From NCBI GenBank assembly GCA_946902875.1, contig OX336336.1:5302545-5366544 (forward strand): DNA of 64,000 nt. The letters are read 5' to 3'. A model generated the notes under the pieces. It had not been told where the DNA came from, did not search any database, and saw only the letters and a list, made by a program, of their open reading frames with translations. Source of the stretch: Nematopogon swammerdamellus (Eukaryota; Arthropoda; Insecta; Lepidoptera; Adelidae). How positions within the stretch are numbered: the first letter of the stretch is position 1; every line of letters starts with the position of its first letter. Position numbers and translations under genes: made by a program. Below are positions 30,506-40,745 of this stretch, in pieces.

Positions 30506-33306
30506 TGTAACGTACTTCTGTCTGTCTTAAAAGTAACACTGTCATTACTTCTTCTATCAACAGAGGAACGTCAAATATTTATACAGAAATCCTCGTTACT
30601 ACGAGTAAACTCTGAAATAAACCATGGCCTGCGTTTAGCATTCAAGTGATCTCTAGGTAAGCTCAGACAATGTATACATGCGCATACAATGATCTAAACG
30701 GAAATGGACCCTGTCTCTTTCTTTCTTCAAGAAAGCGTTGTGTAACCGTATCACCCAGAGTACTAACTCAAACCTTAACCTTTCTATCCAAATCTTTGTT
30801 CTATGGGTTATAATCTAACTACAGCTATAATTCCTGCCTAATTCCGCCTTTCCTACGTCACTATGCCTCCTCTACCACATTATAACAATCTATGTTCTTT
30901 CCTCCGGAAATTCCTACACCTGAGAAACCGTGTATATTCTTCAACCAGTTTATTCTCTTCCTAAAAGGAAGTATGTAGCCTAATCCTGAAGATGCGTGAC
31001 CTTGTGTGAGATCACTATCCTTACTTCTGGAATACCTACAAGGTTCAACGACTTTTCTTACCAAAGGGAACTACTATATGCTTTTCTCCTCGACCGATCA
31101 GATAGGCTAGCACTGATCTTGGAGTATATGCACTTCTTTTCCTCAGCTGGAGGATATAGCGTTCTATCACATCCAACGATAAATAACTCACCCCCTTGCA
31201 GGAGTTAGGGAAGACAGCTGGAATGGAATTGCCTAGGCTTTCTTGAACTTAGCATTTCAAATTATATTTCCCTTTTAATCAAACAGCTTCAAAATTGAAA
31301 AGCCACGCCCTAGCAGGAATTAGAGGTAACCCCTGGAAGGAATTTATCTAGCTTTTCAGGGACCTAGTCTTCTTTTAGAAGAATAACAGCTGTGATGCAA
31401 TAAAGTATCACTGCCTAGCAGGAGTTAGAAAAGAGGTCTTAAAATAATTCATTTAATGTTTATTGTACCTGGCTTTTCTTTCTCATCATTCCGTGCCTAC
31501 ATTCATTAGCTTTATTATTGTAAATGTTCTTAGGTTTCTACTCTGTACTATACTCCTACTTTCTGTGATTATAGGCTCTTCATTCTATCTATTTGGTATC
31601 AAACACTTTATCTTTCGCTTCGCAAGATCAGAAAATTTACCCCAAGAGGGGTAGACAATGGGCCCCTTTGAACCAGGTGAGGTTTTCTCACCTTAGCTCC
31701 ACCACGCCCATCGCTGTGACCTTCAACCAGTTTGACTGAGGTACTACTCCTCACTCAAAGTTGTACCTAAAGGTCTCCTGTCTATTCTGTGCAAATGAAG
31801 CGTTCCCTCTATCGGGATTACTTTAACTGCGTATGTGTAATGTATGTACAATGCTCCTTATTAGAACATTGCACCTACGTGTCTAGTGTACCTATTGTGT
31901 TCCTGCCTACCTCTCCTAAGTAAACGACCCAATTTAGACAACCCTAACCGTAACTTCGTCTCCCTCCCTAGACCTCTCTCTAGTCGATCCGTTTATACGT
32001 GCATCGAACCTTCGAGACGCCTCTACTTCTGTGGCCATGGAAATGTAATCTTCCCCAAAGCAAGAGAGACCGGGTCCATTCTATTCGCTTACTTACGAAC
32101 TCTAAACGTACGGGTGCGCTCAAAGAACATTAGTTTACTACGATGTACACCTGACAAGACCCCTAGCTAATCACTTATATAAGGACACTCGTCTACCTGG
32201 TACAGGTCTTCCTACACTTCTGGAACACACTGCGATCCAATACGAACACAACACCTCTACCTACGTTAACCTTGGCCTTTATCTAGGCACCACTTCACTT
32301 GACCATCAAGCCGCGCAGCACTCACTCACACGCACTCGCGTTACAAAATCTACTAATAACATCTCGACTATTCGTAGTCTTTAGTGCCGTAAGGACCTAA
32401 CGAGTTATCTATTTTAGCAATTATTCTAGGTGAGCATGCTCATCGTCCAATGGGTTCAATTATCCCTCACATATTTTCTCCTCATTACTCCCCGTTACTC
32501 TCTCGACATACTATAACCTCCGGGTGCCAGCCCCGACATTTCGGTCTAGGGCCTTTCACCATCGGTATTCTATCATCGACTTTAATCTTCAAACACCCAA
32601 GTATTGGTGAACAAGCGAGTTTGAACTTGTATGGACAATGAGCACGGCTCCGCGACGCGATTTGCCAGACTTCACACTCACCGTGAGTGTTTGTTAGTAG
32701 GTTGCTGGCTCCCGAAACAAGACTGACTCGACGTCGACTGCGCACGAGTTTAAATGGCCCTCATCCCTACCCTTCGGCTCTACTTCGTTTCCTGTCGTTC
32801 CCGAACGTTCTTAGCCAATCAAAAGCCTTCCCTTCCATAAGGACCCCACCCCTAACAGCGCCTCTGTCGGCCGATTTAGACATTAAAATACTGCCCCGCC
32901 GAGCTACGAACTGCTGTGAACACCCGTCAAGCCATTGCGAGTTAACCGCACGAACATCATTCCTTTCTGTCAACCGAGACATTGCGCGATCTATGCCTAC
33001 GTCAGATAACCATCTTTTGATTTATACGCACTCTACCGGCAAATATATGCGATTGATTTATCCCTGCCATCTATCCACTTTTGCTCGCATCACGCAAGGT
33101 TTGAGTATACCAACATCATGTGCAACCATTAAGTTCTACTCGCGTCCGTGTGATGACGCCACGTGATTATAGTCACACGTGATTATATACACTTCTAGTT
33201 CGCGACTAGGCGTCTAGATGGCTGTACTTATCTCGTTTTAATCAATAAATTAATTCTTCTTATTATATCATACTTAGGCTAATGGTACCCTTCTGTGTTC
33301 GTCACA
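30506..33306 (-). repeat. Right terminal direct repeat (LTR), 2801 bp
   Basis: Duplicate of 20336-23526 with a single 65-bp unit (32516-32580). In the favoured minus orientation it is the 5' LTR, beginning TGTGACGAACACAG at 33306. Confidence 0.92.
33184..33189 (-). promoter_or_regulatory. Candidate TATA box in the 5' LTR
   Basis: TATATA in the minus-strand context GTGTATATAATCACGTG, about 120 bp into the LTR. Position and sequence suit an LTR promoter, but AT-rich DNA makes chance matches common. The duplicate is at 23404-23409. Confidence 0.25.
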
Positions 33307-33432
33307 GGATCTACAGTTTAACGTGGAATCCGAACCATGGTCAGCCTCCAACGGTCGAGCGGTCACCCATCCGAGTACTTACCGCGCTCAGCGTTGCTTA
33401 ACAACAGTCGACCGACCGCACCACTGAGCTAC
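33307..33432 (-). mobile_element. SINE head, continuation of the interrupted copy
   Basis: Begins with the GGAT duplication, then CTACAGTTTAACGTGG, GGTCAGCCTCCAACGGTCGA, GCGGTCACCCATCC and TTGCTTAACAACAGTCG to GAGCTACCGAGGCTGAC. This is the reverse complement of the 5S-like promoter segment and tRNA-like start. It completes 20088-20335. Confidence 0.93.
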
Positions 33433-33510
33433 CGAGGCTGACAAATGGAAAAAAAAATACAAATATACACAAATAATCAAATCTATGGTTCTTCATGAAT
33501 TACATTAGGT

Positions 33511-33767
33511 TTTAGGTTTCCGTAAACGGTACGGGACCCTATTATTCTATGGGAAACTCCGTGAATTTTTAACTTTTTCTTATTTTTATTATTTGTTGTT
33601 ATATCGGCCGTATTAACACATATTCTGTGAAAATTTCAACGGGCTACCTATTACGGTTCAAGAGATACAGCCATGGATCAATGGATACAGCCCTCGGACA
33701 GACAGACAGACGTCGTAGGCTTAGTAATAGGGTCCCGTACCGGATACGAAACCCTAAAAACTTGCAT
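33511..33767 (-). repeat. Family C repeat, with inverted start fragment
   Basis: The main part is minus-strand (GTTATATCGGCC, GAAAATTTCAACGGGCTACC, ACAGACAGACAG, AATAGGGTCCCGTACCGG). Its left edge also has a plus-strand start (GGTTTCCGTAAACGGTACGG), so the copy is bounded by inverted starts. Confidence 0.7.
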
Positions 33768-34082
33768 GTTTTACCAGGTTTTTGTAACGAACTAAATAAT
33801 TTACCAGATTTTCATCTACATAAATCTTTCTTATCCAACTCTACCTCGGCTGCATAAAGTATGCGAGTTAGTGGACTCGGAAAAGAGTCTTTGCATAAAA
33901 TACGAGACCTATATCCTTTCACTCCTCTCTCTCGCTGTTTCCGTATAGGTTTGTCTCGCTTCACGGCAGGATGGACGGATGGTCCGGGAACGAAGAGATC
34001 TGTTAGGAATAAGAATGATTTTAGGGCTTCAACTGTTCTACACAGTCCGCGGCAGTAAGTAATGAACATCAAGATTTTGAAA
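33768..34082. other. No recognised feature
   Basis: A plus-strand frame of 65 codons and a minus-strand frame of 120 codons overlap here, but neither resembles a known family. The longer one reads across the palindromic MITE that follows. Confidence 0.35.
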
Positions 34083-34172
34083 GAGACAATTCGGTTACAT
34101 AGTGTCGTCCCTGTCGCACGAACTCGCACGTTTCTGTGCGACGGGGACAACGCTCTACAACCGGATTGTCTC
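34083..34172. mobile_element. 90-bp palindromic MITE
   Basis: GAGACAATTCGGTT and AACCGGATTGTCTC form the ends; GTCGTCCCTGTCGCAC and GTGCGACGGGGACAAC form inner arms. The element is almost entirely inverted repeat around CGAACTCGCACG. Confidence 0.85.
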
Positions 34173-34285
34173 AAATCACTCGTATCGAATCAGCCAATCG
34201 GAGTAATCGGCGTGCGCGCATAAAACCATTATGATGATATTTAATTATGGATACGGTTTTAAACGTGAACCTTGTCAACCTTGTC

Positions 34286-35456
34286 AGCCTCGATAGCTCA
34301 GTGGTTCGGACAGTCGACTGCCGCTCGATTGATGGTTAAGCAACGATGGGCCGGTCAGTACTTGGATGGGTAACCGCTCGACCGTTGGTGGCTGACCGTG
34401 GTTCGGATTCCACATAAAACTGTAGGTCCCTTCCCTTCTTAACTTACTAGGTGGTAGAGTTCAACCCGCCCGGGTTGATACCACCGCACTGAGCGAAATG
34501 TCGGTCGAAACGGCTATGTAAATAGTTCGTGTTTTCCGTCCAGTTCAGTGTAGCCGACATGAAATGAAGGGTAGCACTGACATGGCACTCAGTTCACCCG
34601 GTGTTATGGGCTGACATCACTGATGTTGTAGGTGAGTAACCCAACCATGTCAGTTTCCATAAAAAAATAAAAAAAAAAATTTTTGAGGTCGGTTAAAATT
34701 TAGATTGATGGTTAAGCAACGATGGGCCGGTCAGTACTTGGATGGGTAACCGCTCGACCGTTGGTGGCTGACCGTGGTTCGGATTCCACATAAAACTGTA
34801 GGTCCCTTCCCTTCTTAACTTACTAGGTGGTAGAGTTCAACCCGCCCGGGTTGATACCACCGCACTGAGCGAAATGTCGGTCGAAACGGCTATGTAAATA
34901 GTTCGTGTTTTCCGTCCAGTTCAGTGTAGCCGACATGAAATGAAGGGTAGCACTGACATGGCACTCAGTTCACCCGGTGTTATGGGCTGACATCACTGAT
35001 GTTGTAGGTGAGTAACCCAACCATGTCAGTTTCCATAAAAAAATTAAAAAAAAAATTTTTTGAGGTCGGTTAAAATTTAGATTGATGGTTAAGCAACGAT
35101 GGGCCGGTCAGTACTTGGATGGGTAACCGCTCGACCGTTGGTGGCTGACCGTGGTTCGGATTCCACATAAAACTGTAGGTCCCTTCCCTTCTTAACTTAC
35201 TAGGTGGTAGAGTTCAACCCGCCCGGGTTGATACCACCGCACTGAGCGAAATGTCGGTCGAAACGGCTATGTAAATAGTTCGTGTTTTCCGTCCAGTTCA
35301 GTGTAGCCGACATGAAATGAAGGGTAGCACTGACATGGCACTCAGTTCACCCGGTGTTATGGGCTGACATCACTGATGTTGTAGGTGAGTAACCCAACCA
35401 TGTCAGTTTCCATAAAAAAATTAAAAAAAAAATTTTTTGAGGTCGGTTAAAATTTA
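34286..35456 (+). mobile_element. Tandem trimer of the 5S-headed SINE
   Basis: The first unit (34286-34702) has the full head: GTCAGCCTCGATAGCTCAGT, the 5S-like GGTTAAGCAACG and GGTCAGTACTTGGATGGGTA, then GTGGTTCGGATTCC, body and A-rich tail. Units two (from about 34703) and three (from about 35080) are joined at 376-377 bp spacing. They start at ATTGATGGTTAAGCAACG, so they lack the tRNA-like beginning but keep the 5S segment and B-box. All three end in TTTTGAGGTCGGTTAAAATT. By eye the units are essentially identical, so the tandem duplication is recent. Confidence 0.93.
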
Positions 35457-36310
35457 AAATGCATCAAACTCAAAACTCAAACTCAAAACTCAAAATTTCT
35501 TTTATTGTTTTTACATACACTTTACACAAACAGAAGTTGTCCCTATTTCATAACAGACAAAATTATCAATGATTATTTTCTGTTGTGTGCAAACACCGTC
35601 TCCCAAACTGGCCGAACCGGCTGTATCATGAAAGACAGTGGGTGCATACAATACCCATCACACTTGACCAAGCTACTCAACATCACAGTCTAGGAATAAG
35701 TAAATAGTACCTACATAGGTATTACAGTGTTGTATATATATATACTATATCGCTTGTATAAAACCTTAAAACACGAGAGAATTATTAATTAAACACATCA
35801 TCTTCATCACAAACCTATGACTAATGCAATTTTATTCTTACGTGATTTTTCGTAATTTAATGAATTAATTACATTACTAATCAAAATTATCATTATTTAA
35901 GGGTGTACAAAAGTTAATTCCAAACCAAAAGTAATTGGGCGTAATGTTTGTGCCGGTAACTGTCTGTTTGTCCAGCGACGCGGCCGGCGCGGTGGTGGCG
36001 GTGCGGGGGTGGTGCGGCCGCCCAACGGGATCGCATATTGTTATTTTATTACTAAGTTTAATTAACACCGAGCATCGCCGTCCAAAGTCAACATTATACT
36101 AAGTTTAATTAATATATTAAAGCGACAGCGACAAGGGCGTTATATTATAGTACAGAGAGTTATATAGAGTCATATTAATATAAAGCAGTTCTTATGTTTT
36201 GCATTTTAAAAATATCAACTTTTTTTTAACACCAAAAATTTTGACTTACGATTACATCATCGGATATGACAGCATTAGAGAAAAAGGTGTAACTCGCTTT
36301 TAATTGAAAA
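35457..36310. other. No gene; possible LINE tail and GC-rich patch
   Basis: 35463-35510 has (AAACTC)n-like DNA and TTTCTTTTATTG, which resembles a reversed LINE tail. 35960-36030 is a GC-rich patch (GCGGTGGTGGCGGTGCGGGG). The rest is AT-rich. A duplicated word ACTAAGTTTAATTAA occurs near 36051 and 36100. Confidence 0.45.
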
Positions 36311-36701
36311 CTGTAAAAATAAAAATTAAAGTTTTAAAAAACATAAAACCGACTTCCTAAAAAAAGTAGAACTAAAAAACTATTTAAAATAAAAATATAA
36401 AAACCGCCTTCAAAAATATATGAAATAAAAACCTAAAAAAAAAACGAACCCTAGAGTTGAAGACGGTGCTAAAGCAACCAAAAATGATGCATGAAAGAAA
36501 ACACGAGTGAATGATATCCTTTGTGATTTGTGTAGCCTTTTTAGCACCGCCTTCCACTCTAGGGTTCGTTTTTTTTTTAGGTTTTTATTTCATATATTTT
36601 TGAAGGCGGTTTTTATATTTTTATTTTAAATAGTTTTTTAGTTCTACTTTTTTTAGGAAGTCGGTTTTATGTTTTTTAAAACTTTTATTTTTATTTTACA
36701 G
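36311..36701. mobile_element. 391-bp AT-rich foldback element
   Basis: Arms 36311-36473 and 36540-36701 are imperfect inverted repeats (about 163 bp each) with a 66-nt centre. Landmarks are AACATAAAACCGACTTCCTA and CGAACCCTAGAGTTGAAGAC. The same words without the inverted partner occur at 57285-57400, so this looks like an inverted duplication of a dispersed repeat. Confidence 0.88.
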
Positions 36702-36781
36702 TTTTTTTTAGTAATTTTTTGCTATTAATGTAGTAGTTCTCGCTTTCCAATCCGATCTTGACCCAATTAAAATAGGACCAC

Positions 36782-37160
36782 GTCAGCCTCGATAGCTCAG
36801 TGGTGCAGACAGTCAACTGTCGCTATTGAATGTTAAGCAACGCTAGGTGCGGTCAGTACTTGGATGGGTGAGCGCTGACCGTTCGAGGCTGACCGAGGTT
36901 CGGATTCCTCGTAAAACTGTAGGTCCCTTCCCTCCTAATCTTACTTGGTGGTAGGGTTTAACCCGCCCGGGTTGGTACCACCGCACTGAATGAACGTCGG
37001 TCGAAACGGCTATGTAAATAGTTCATGTTTTCCAACCACTTCAGTGTAGTCAGCACGATCAAAGGGGGAAGCACTGACATGGCACTTAGTTCACCCGGTG
37101 TTATGGGCTGACATCACGGACGTTGTAGGTGATGTAGCCAACCGTGTCAGTTTCCATAAA
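36782..37160 (+). mobile_element. SINE (5S-headed family), full-length
   Basis: Complete copy: GTCAGCCTCGATAGCTCAGT and GGTGCAGACAGTCAACTG (tRNA-like A-box region), GTTAAGCAACGCTAGGTGCG then GTCAGTACTTGGATGGGTG (5S-like), GAGGTTCGGATTCC (B-box-like), the standard body and an A-tail. One of the best copies for defining the family. Confidence 0.92.
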
Positions 37161-37163
37161 AAA

Positions 37164-37765
37164 AAACAACACCGTAACATTGCTTAAAAAAAAAATATTT
37201 ATGTTAAATTTAGTAGAACGGACAGACATGCATTTGTTACGGAACCCTACATTCATTTTGCAGAACTTAGTAGAATGGACAGACATAAACGTGTTACGGA
37301 ACCCTACTTTTATTATAAAATAACCGTCGGGGGACTTTGGTTAAAAATTGTGAAATTTAGTAGAACGGACAGACATGCATTTGTTACGGAACCCTACATT
37401 CATTTTGAAATAAATGTTAAATTTTGTAGAACGGACAGACATGCATTTGTTACGGAACCCTACATTCATTTTGCAGAACTTAGTAGAATGGACGGACATA
37501 AACGTGTGACGGAACCCTACTTTTATTATAAAATAACCGTTGGAGGACATTGGTTGAAAATTGTAAAATTTAGTAGAACGGACAAACATGCATTTGTTAC
37601 GGAACCCTACATTCATTTTGAAATAAATGTTGAATTTAGTAAAATGGACAGACATGCATTTGTTACGGAACCCTACATTCATTTTGCAGAACTTAGTAGA
37701 ATGGACAGACATAAACGTGTTACCGAACCCTACTTAACAGTTGCACTCCGGGAGTGCCGGCAGAT
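37164..37765. repeat. ACGGAACCCTAC-type irregular tandem array, copy 2
   Basis: About eight motif copies in a higher-order period of about 214 bp, each period holding two GACAGACATGCATTTGTTAC sub-units and one GACATAAACGTGTTACGG sub-unit separated by AAAATAACCGTYGGRGGAC. Preceded by CACCGTAACATTGCTTAAAA and followed by CAGTTGCACTCCGGGAGTG. Long frames on both strands (176 and 123 codons) are repeat artefacts. Confidence 0.9.
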
Positions 37766-38820
37766 CCCGTGTCACTCTAACTTAACCCTTAATGCAATGA
37801 CTTAAGGTTTCATTTTAAAAATGACGCTGACGCGATGTCGCGGTGTCGCGATGTCGCGAGTTATAAATTTTTTACCCACCTAAAAAGGTGCCAAGCGCCG
37901 CTAAAGAAGTTCTCACTTCAAAAACCTCAGGGTTATCCCCTTTCAAATAAAAAAAAAAGAATTTTCAAAATCGGCCCACAATTGACGGAGTAATCGCGTA
38001 ACAAACATCCAAAAAAAGAAAACATACCGTCGAATTGAGAATCTCTTAGGTCTAAAGTAAATTGCTTGTGAAGACAAATGCAACGAGCCCAAACACGAGT
38101 TTAGGAGTTCCTATGGCCACCTTCTGTCTCCATCATCAGACCAGCTCGATGGTACTCGTACCATAATAAATTAAGCGCACCTGACCGGTCGGAAAAGATA
38201 AAAAATTTCAAATTTAGAATATTCATGAAACAAGGGTCCGAATATGTATCACTAGTATATCGATTCATGTATTTCAATAGGACAGAGAAAATTTCAAAAT
38301 ATTAAGTATTTCATACTTTTTAGTTCTTTTTTTTTTTGTTTTTTTGGAAATCGGTTTTATATTTTTTAAAACAGTTTTTATTTCCTTCTTTTTAGTAATA
38401 TTATTAGTAATATTACATAAAAAAGAATAATCGAAATCGAATAATCGAAATCGATTGAAGTGGTACAGAATTATTCGCCATATGTGTCAGACTGCAAATT
38501 GCTGAATAAGTCCATATCACAAAAGTTTTGCTGAAGGTAACCACACACCATACTAATTTATCAAACTGAAAATTGCCGAAAACGACCACATCACAAGTTT
38601 TGCTGAAGGTAACCACACACCATAGTATTATGTTGATTTTTCGAAAACCACTGAACCAATTTCGATAAAATTTAAATGGGACCACCTCGGAAGTATGACC
38701 TAACAAACAAAAAAAGAATTTTCTAAATCGGCCCTCAATTGACGGAGAAATCGCGTAACAAACATACAAAAAAAATACATACAGTCGAATTGAACCTTCT
38801 CCTTTTTTGGAAGTCGGTTA
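37766..38820. repeat. Family E and related dispersed repeats, mostly minus strand
   Basis: Two family E copies (about 37935-38045 and 38640-38820) share ATCGGCCCWCAATTGACGGA and TCGCGTAACAAACAT; the second ends GGAAGTCGGTT. 38070-38140 carries GAGCCCAAACACGAG and CTCCATCATCAGACCAGC, the dispersed form of the 130-bp satellite core. A 33-bp block (GTTTTGCTGAAGGTAACCAC) is directly duplicated at about 38523 and 38597. No gene. Confidence 0.65.
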
Positions 38821-39728
38821 AAAAATTTAGAAAATAGCTTGTTTCCAATCGGAATAAATTTATTTTCAACTTTTTAGTTTTTTTATCAATATAAAGGTTG
38901 TTTTTAATAATAATATATAGCGGTCTAAAATATTATTCATCTTCTATTACCATATTACGTGGAGACATAATATCTATGCATTTAAATATCGAAATGTATA
39001 TTGGAGATACCTACCACAAACTGAAATCTAAGAAGAATGAAACCACACAGACGCAGTGACTTGCAACTCGCCGTTTCCTTATCGACATTCCGCCGCGAGT
39101 GGCGAAAGCCTTTCTCTCTCAAGAAAAGTCGCATAATAGCCGCCGCAGCACTGACTACTTCCGGTGTTTCCGGCTCGCCGTAACCGTTTCCGCTTCCGCA
39201 TCCCACAAACTACCTATGCGATATCCTTGTCTGCAGAGATTTTCTCCTTTTGAATCGTATGAGGAAGCCGCCCTGTGACGGTGCCCGCGTCCGGAACAGA
39301 GGCGTCCAATTCAGTAGAGATGATAGAATTCGATATTTCAATTTGAAAAGCCTGCGTCGTCGACGTCGCCGTCGTCGTCGCCTCTGTCCACAAGAATGCT
39401 ATTTTCGATACATGTACTTCAAAATAGTTTAAAACCGTTTTTTGTTTGCGGCTCTAAATTCAAAAAGTTTAAAATGCTAAAAGTATTTTTTAATAATCGC
39501 TGAGGTTTGCAAACGACATGACTTAAAAGGCGTACAACGATGAAGCCGATGCTTGGCATCTAGAAAACAAAGAAAGTATTTTTTTTTTTTGCAAAAGTCC
39601 CTTGAGAATCGCAATGTTTTATTTTACTCGAAATATCGTTCTTGAATCTTGATTGATCTGTTAGTGAATTGGTCTCCAGAAAGGAACATGTCCAATTTGA
39701 GTTTACAAGTAAAACCGACTTTTGGGAT
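38821..39728. other. No gene; GTC/CGT trinucleotide patch
   Basis: AT-rich flanks around a GC-rich centre (39040-39400) with a CGTCGTCGACGTCGCCGTCG patch at 39353-39385. No conserved protein motif was seen in the short frames there. Confidence 0.4.
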
Positions 39729-39758
39729 ATAAGGATGTGTATTTATACACATCCTTAT
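39729..39758. repeat. 30-bp palindrome ATAAGGATGTGT
   Basis: ATAAGGATGTGTATT is followed by its inverse TATACACATCCTTAT, with a third, direct ATATAAGGATGTG copy just after (39763-39775). Confidence 0.85.
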
Positions 39759-39799
39759 GTGGATATAAGGATGTGATTTGTGTACAGTGGCCGCAAAGG

Positions 39800-40035
39800 T
39801 GGAGTTATATTATATTATTATTAAAAGGCTAACAGCTATTAGCTGATAAGCCTATATCACAACACTTATTTAGTTAATATTATATATATATTTTTTTGGT
39901 TTTGTTTAATTGTTTTTTTTTTTATTTATTTATATATTTTATTATGATTGTCCACTTTGTTTTTAAAATTATTCACCGAGACAGCATTTACAACTTCACT
40001 GGGTAGACTCCACAGAGTTATCCAGCACATAAATG
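39800..40035 (-). pseudogene. Non-LTR RT C-terminal tail (FKNKVDN type)
   Basis: On the minus strand, TLWSLPSEVVNAVSVNNFKN then KVDNH matches the W.SLP...FKNxLD C terminus of non-LTR reverse transcriptases. It is followed by an A-rich, AATAAAT-bearing 3' end (plus-strand T-rich 39885-39945). Only about 35 residues remain. Confidence 0.7.
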
Positions 40036-40049
40036 CTGGAAATGATATT

Positions 40050-40170
40050 ATAGCTGGCATGGCGCCTCTCTGAGCGTGGTTTCGCAAGGACTGGTGATAT
40101 TGGCTTTGTCTGATCGTCTTTCGAAGTTCTGGGCACAGACACCCGTGCCGGTTGTTCATAAAAACAAGTA
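40050..40170 (+). mobile_element. Jockey-like 3' UTR fragment
   Basis: GCTGGCATGGCGCCTCTCTG, GAGCGTGGTTTCG, GGCACAGACACCCGTGCC and an A-run match the 3' UTR at 16975-17090. It abuts the opposite-strand tail at 39800-40035, so two LINE tails meet head to head. Confidence 0.7.
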
Positions 40171-40187
40171 CTCGTAGTTATTAATGT

Positions 40188-40337
40188 AAGCGCGACATGT
40201 AAGGTGTCCAACGACGCCCATGGACATTCGGCCGCACGCTGGGTTTGCGAATGCCATGCCGGCCTGACATGTGCCTATTCACGCCTTTCTTGAAGGTCCC
40301 GAGACTATACTTGGGGGGAAATATGTGGGCAGGGAGA
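40188..40337 (-). mobile_element. LINE ORF2 C-terminal tail, FKRGVN family
   Basis: The minus strand encodes SLGTFKKGVNRHMSGRHGIR then KPSVRPNVHGRR and runs on to the GCGACATG 3' end. Same family as 822-962 and 9725-9885. Confidence 0.65.
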
Positions 40338-40356
40338 TTATATGTATGTTCACTTA

Positions 40357-40462
40357 TATGGATTTCGGTGTTGTGCTGTAGGTAATTAACGAATTCTTGC
40401 AGCACAACACTGATTACTGTTCTTATACTTCGATTCTCGAGATACAGCGTGATTATATGTAT
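40357..40462 (-). repeat. Family A fragment
   Basis: Reverse complement of the family A start: GTGTTGTGCTGTAGGTAATT, GCAGCACAACACTGATTACT and a TACATACAT end. Diverged. Confidence 0.55.
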
Positions 40463-40745
40463 GTAGCTCAGTGGTGCGGTCGGTCGACTGTTGTTAAGCA
40501 ACGTTCCAAGGTTCAAGGTTCCTTCTCTTATTACCTTACTGGTGGTAGGGTTTATCCCGGCCGGGTTGGTACCACCGCACTGAGCGAAACGTCGGTCGAA
40601 ACGGCTTTGTATATAGTTAGTGTTTTCCGTCCAGTTCAGCGTAGCCGACATAAAATGAAGGGAAGCACTGACATGGCACCTAGTTCACCCGGTGTTATGG
40701 GCTGACATCACGGATGTGTAGGTGATGTAGCCAACCGTATCATTG
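40463..40745 (+). mobile_element. SINE (5S-headed family), internally deleted
   Basis: Starts TAGCTCAGTGGTGCGGTCGG and TTGTTAAGCAACG, then jumps to CAAGGTTCCTTCTC and the body. The 5S C-box-like segment and B-box are deleted, so it should not be transcribable by pol III. It ends near GATGTAGCCAACCGTATCA. Confidence 0.8.

Larger units (their letters stand above)
20336..33306 (-). mobile_element. 12,971-bp LTR-type element without recognisable genes
   Basis: One insertion comprising a left terminal direct repeat (20336-23526), 6979 bp of internal DNA and a right terminal direct repeat (30506-33306). Ends are TGTAACGTAC...TTCGTCACA, so TG/CA on either strand. GGAT is duplicated on both sides (20332-20335, 33307-33310), and the insertion splits a SINE without loss. 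These are the hallmarks of an integrated LTR retrotransposon; a 4-bp duplication is typical of the Gypsy group (family knowledge). The longest internal frame is about 113 codons and nothing resembles gag, protease, RT, RNase H or integrase, so it is non-autonomous. Its size recalls plant LARDs. Minus orientation is favoured by a TGG-starting primer site candidate beside the right repeat and by LTR-like TGTGACG at that end. The plus strand is strikingly C-rich and G-poor. Confidence 0.85.

Noticed and set aside
20336..33306. A simple segmental duplication of 3 kb
   Set aside because: TG/CA ends, the GGAT target duplication and the cleanly split SINE all point to one LTR-type insertion.
34286..34420. 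A 5S rRNA gene
   Set aside because: Only about 45-50 nt of the 5S internal region is present, inside a SINE head. The 5S ends needed for helix I are absent and the context is a dispersed repeat.
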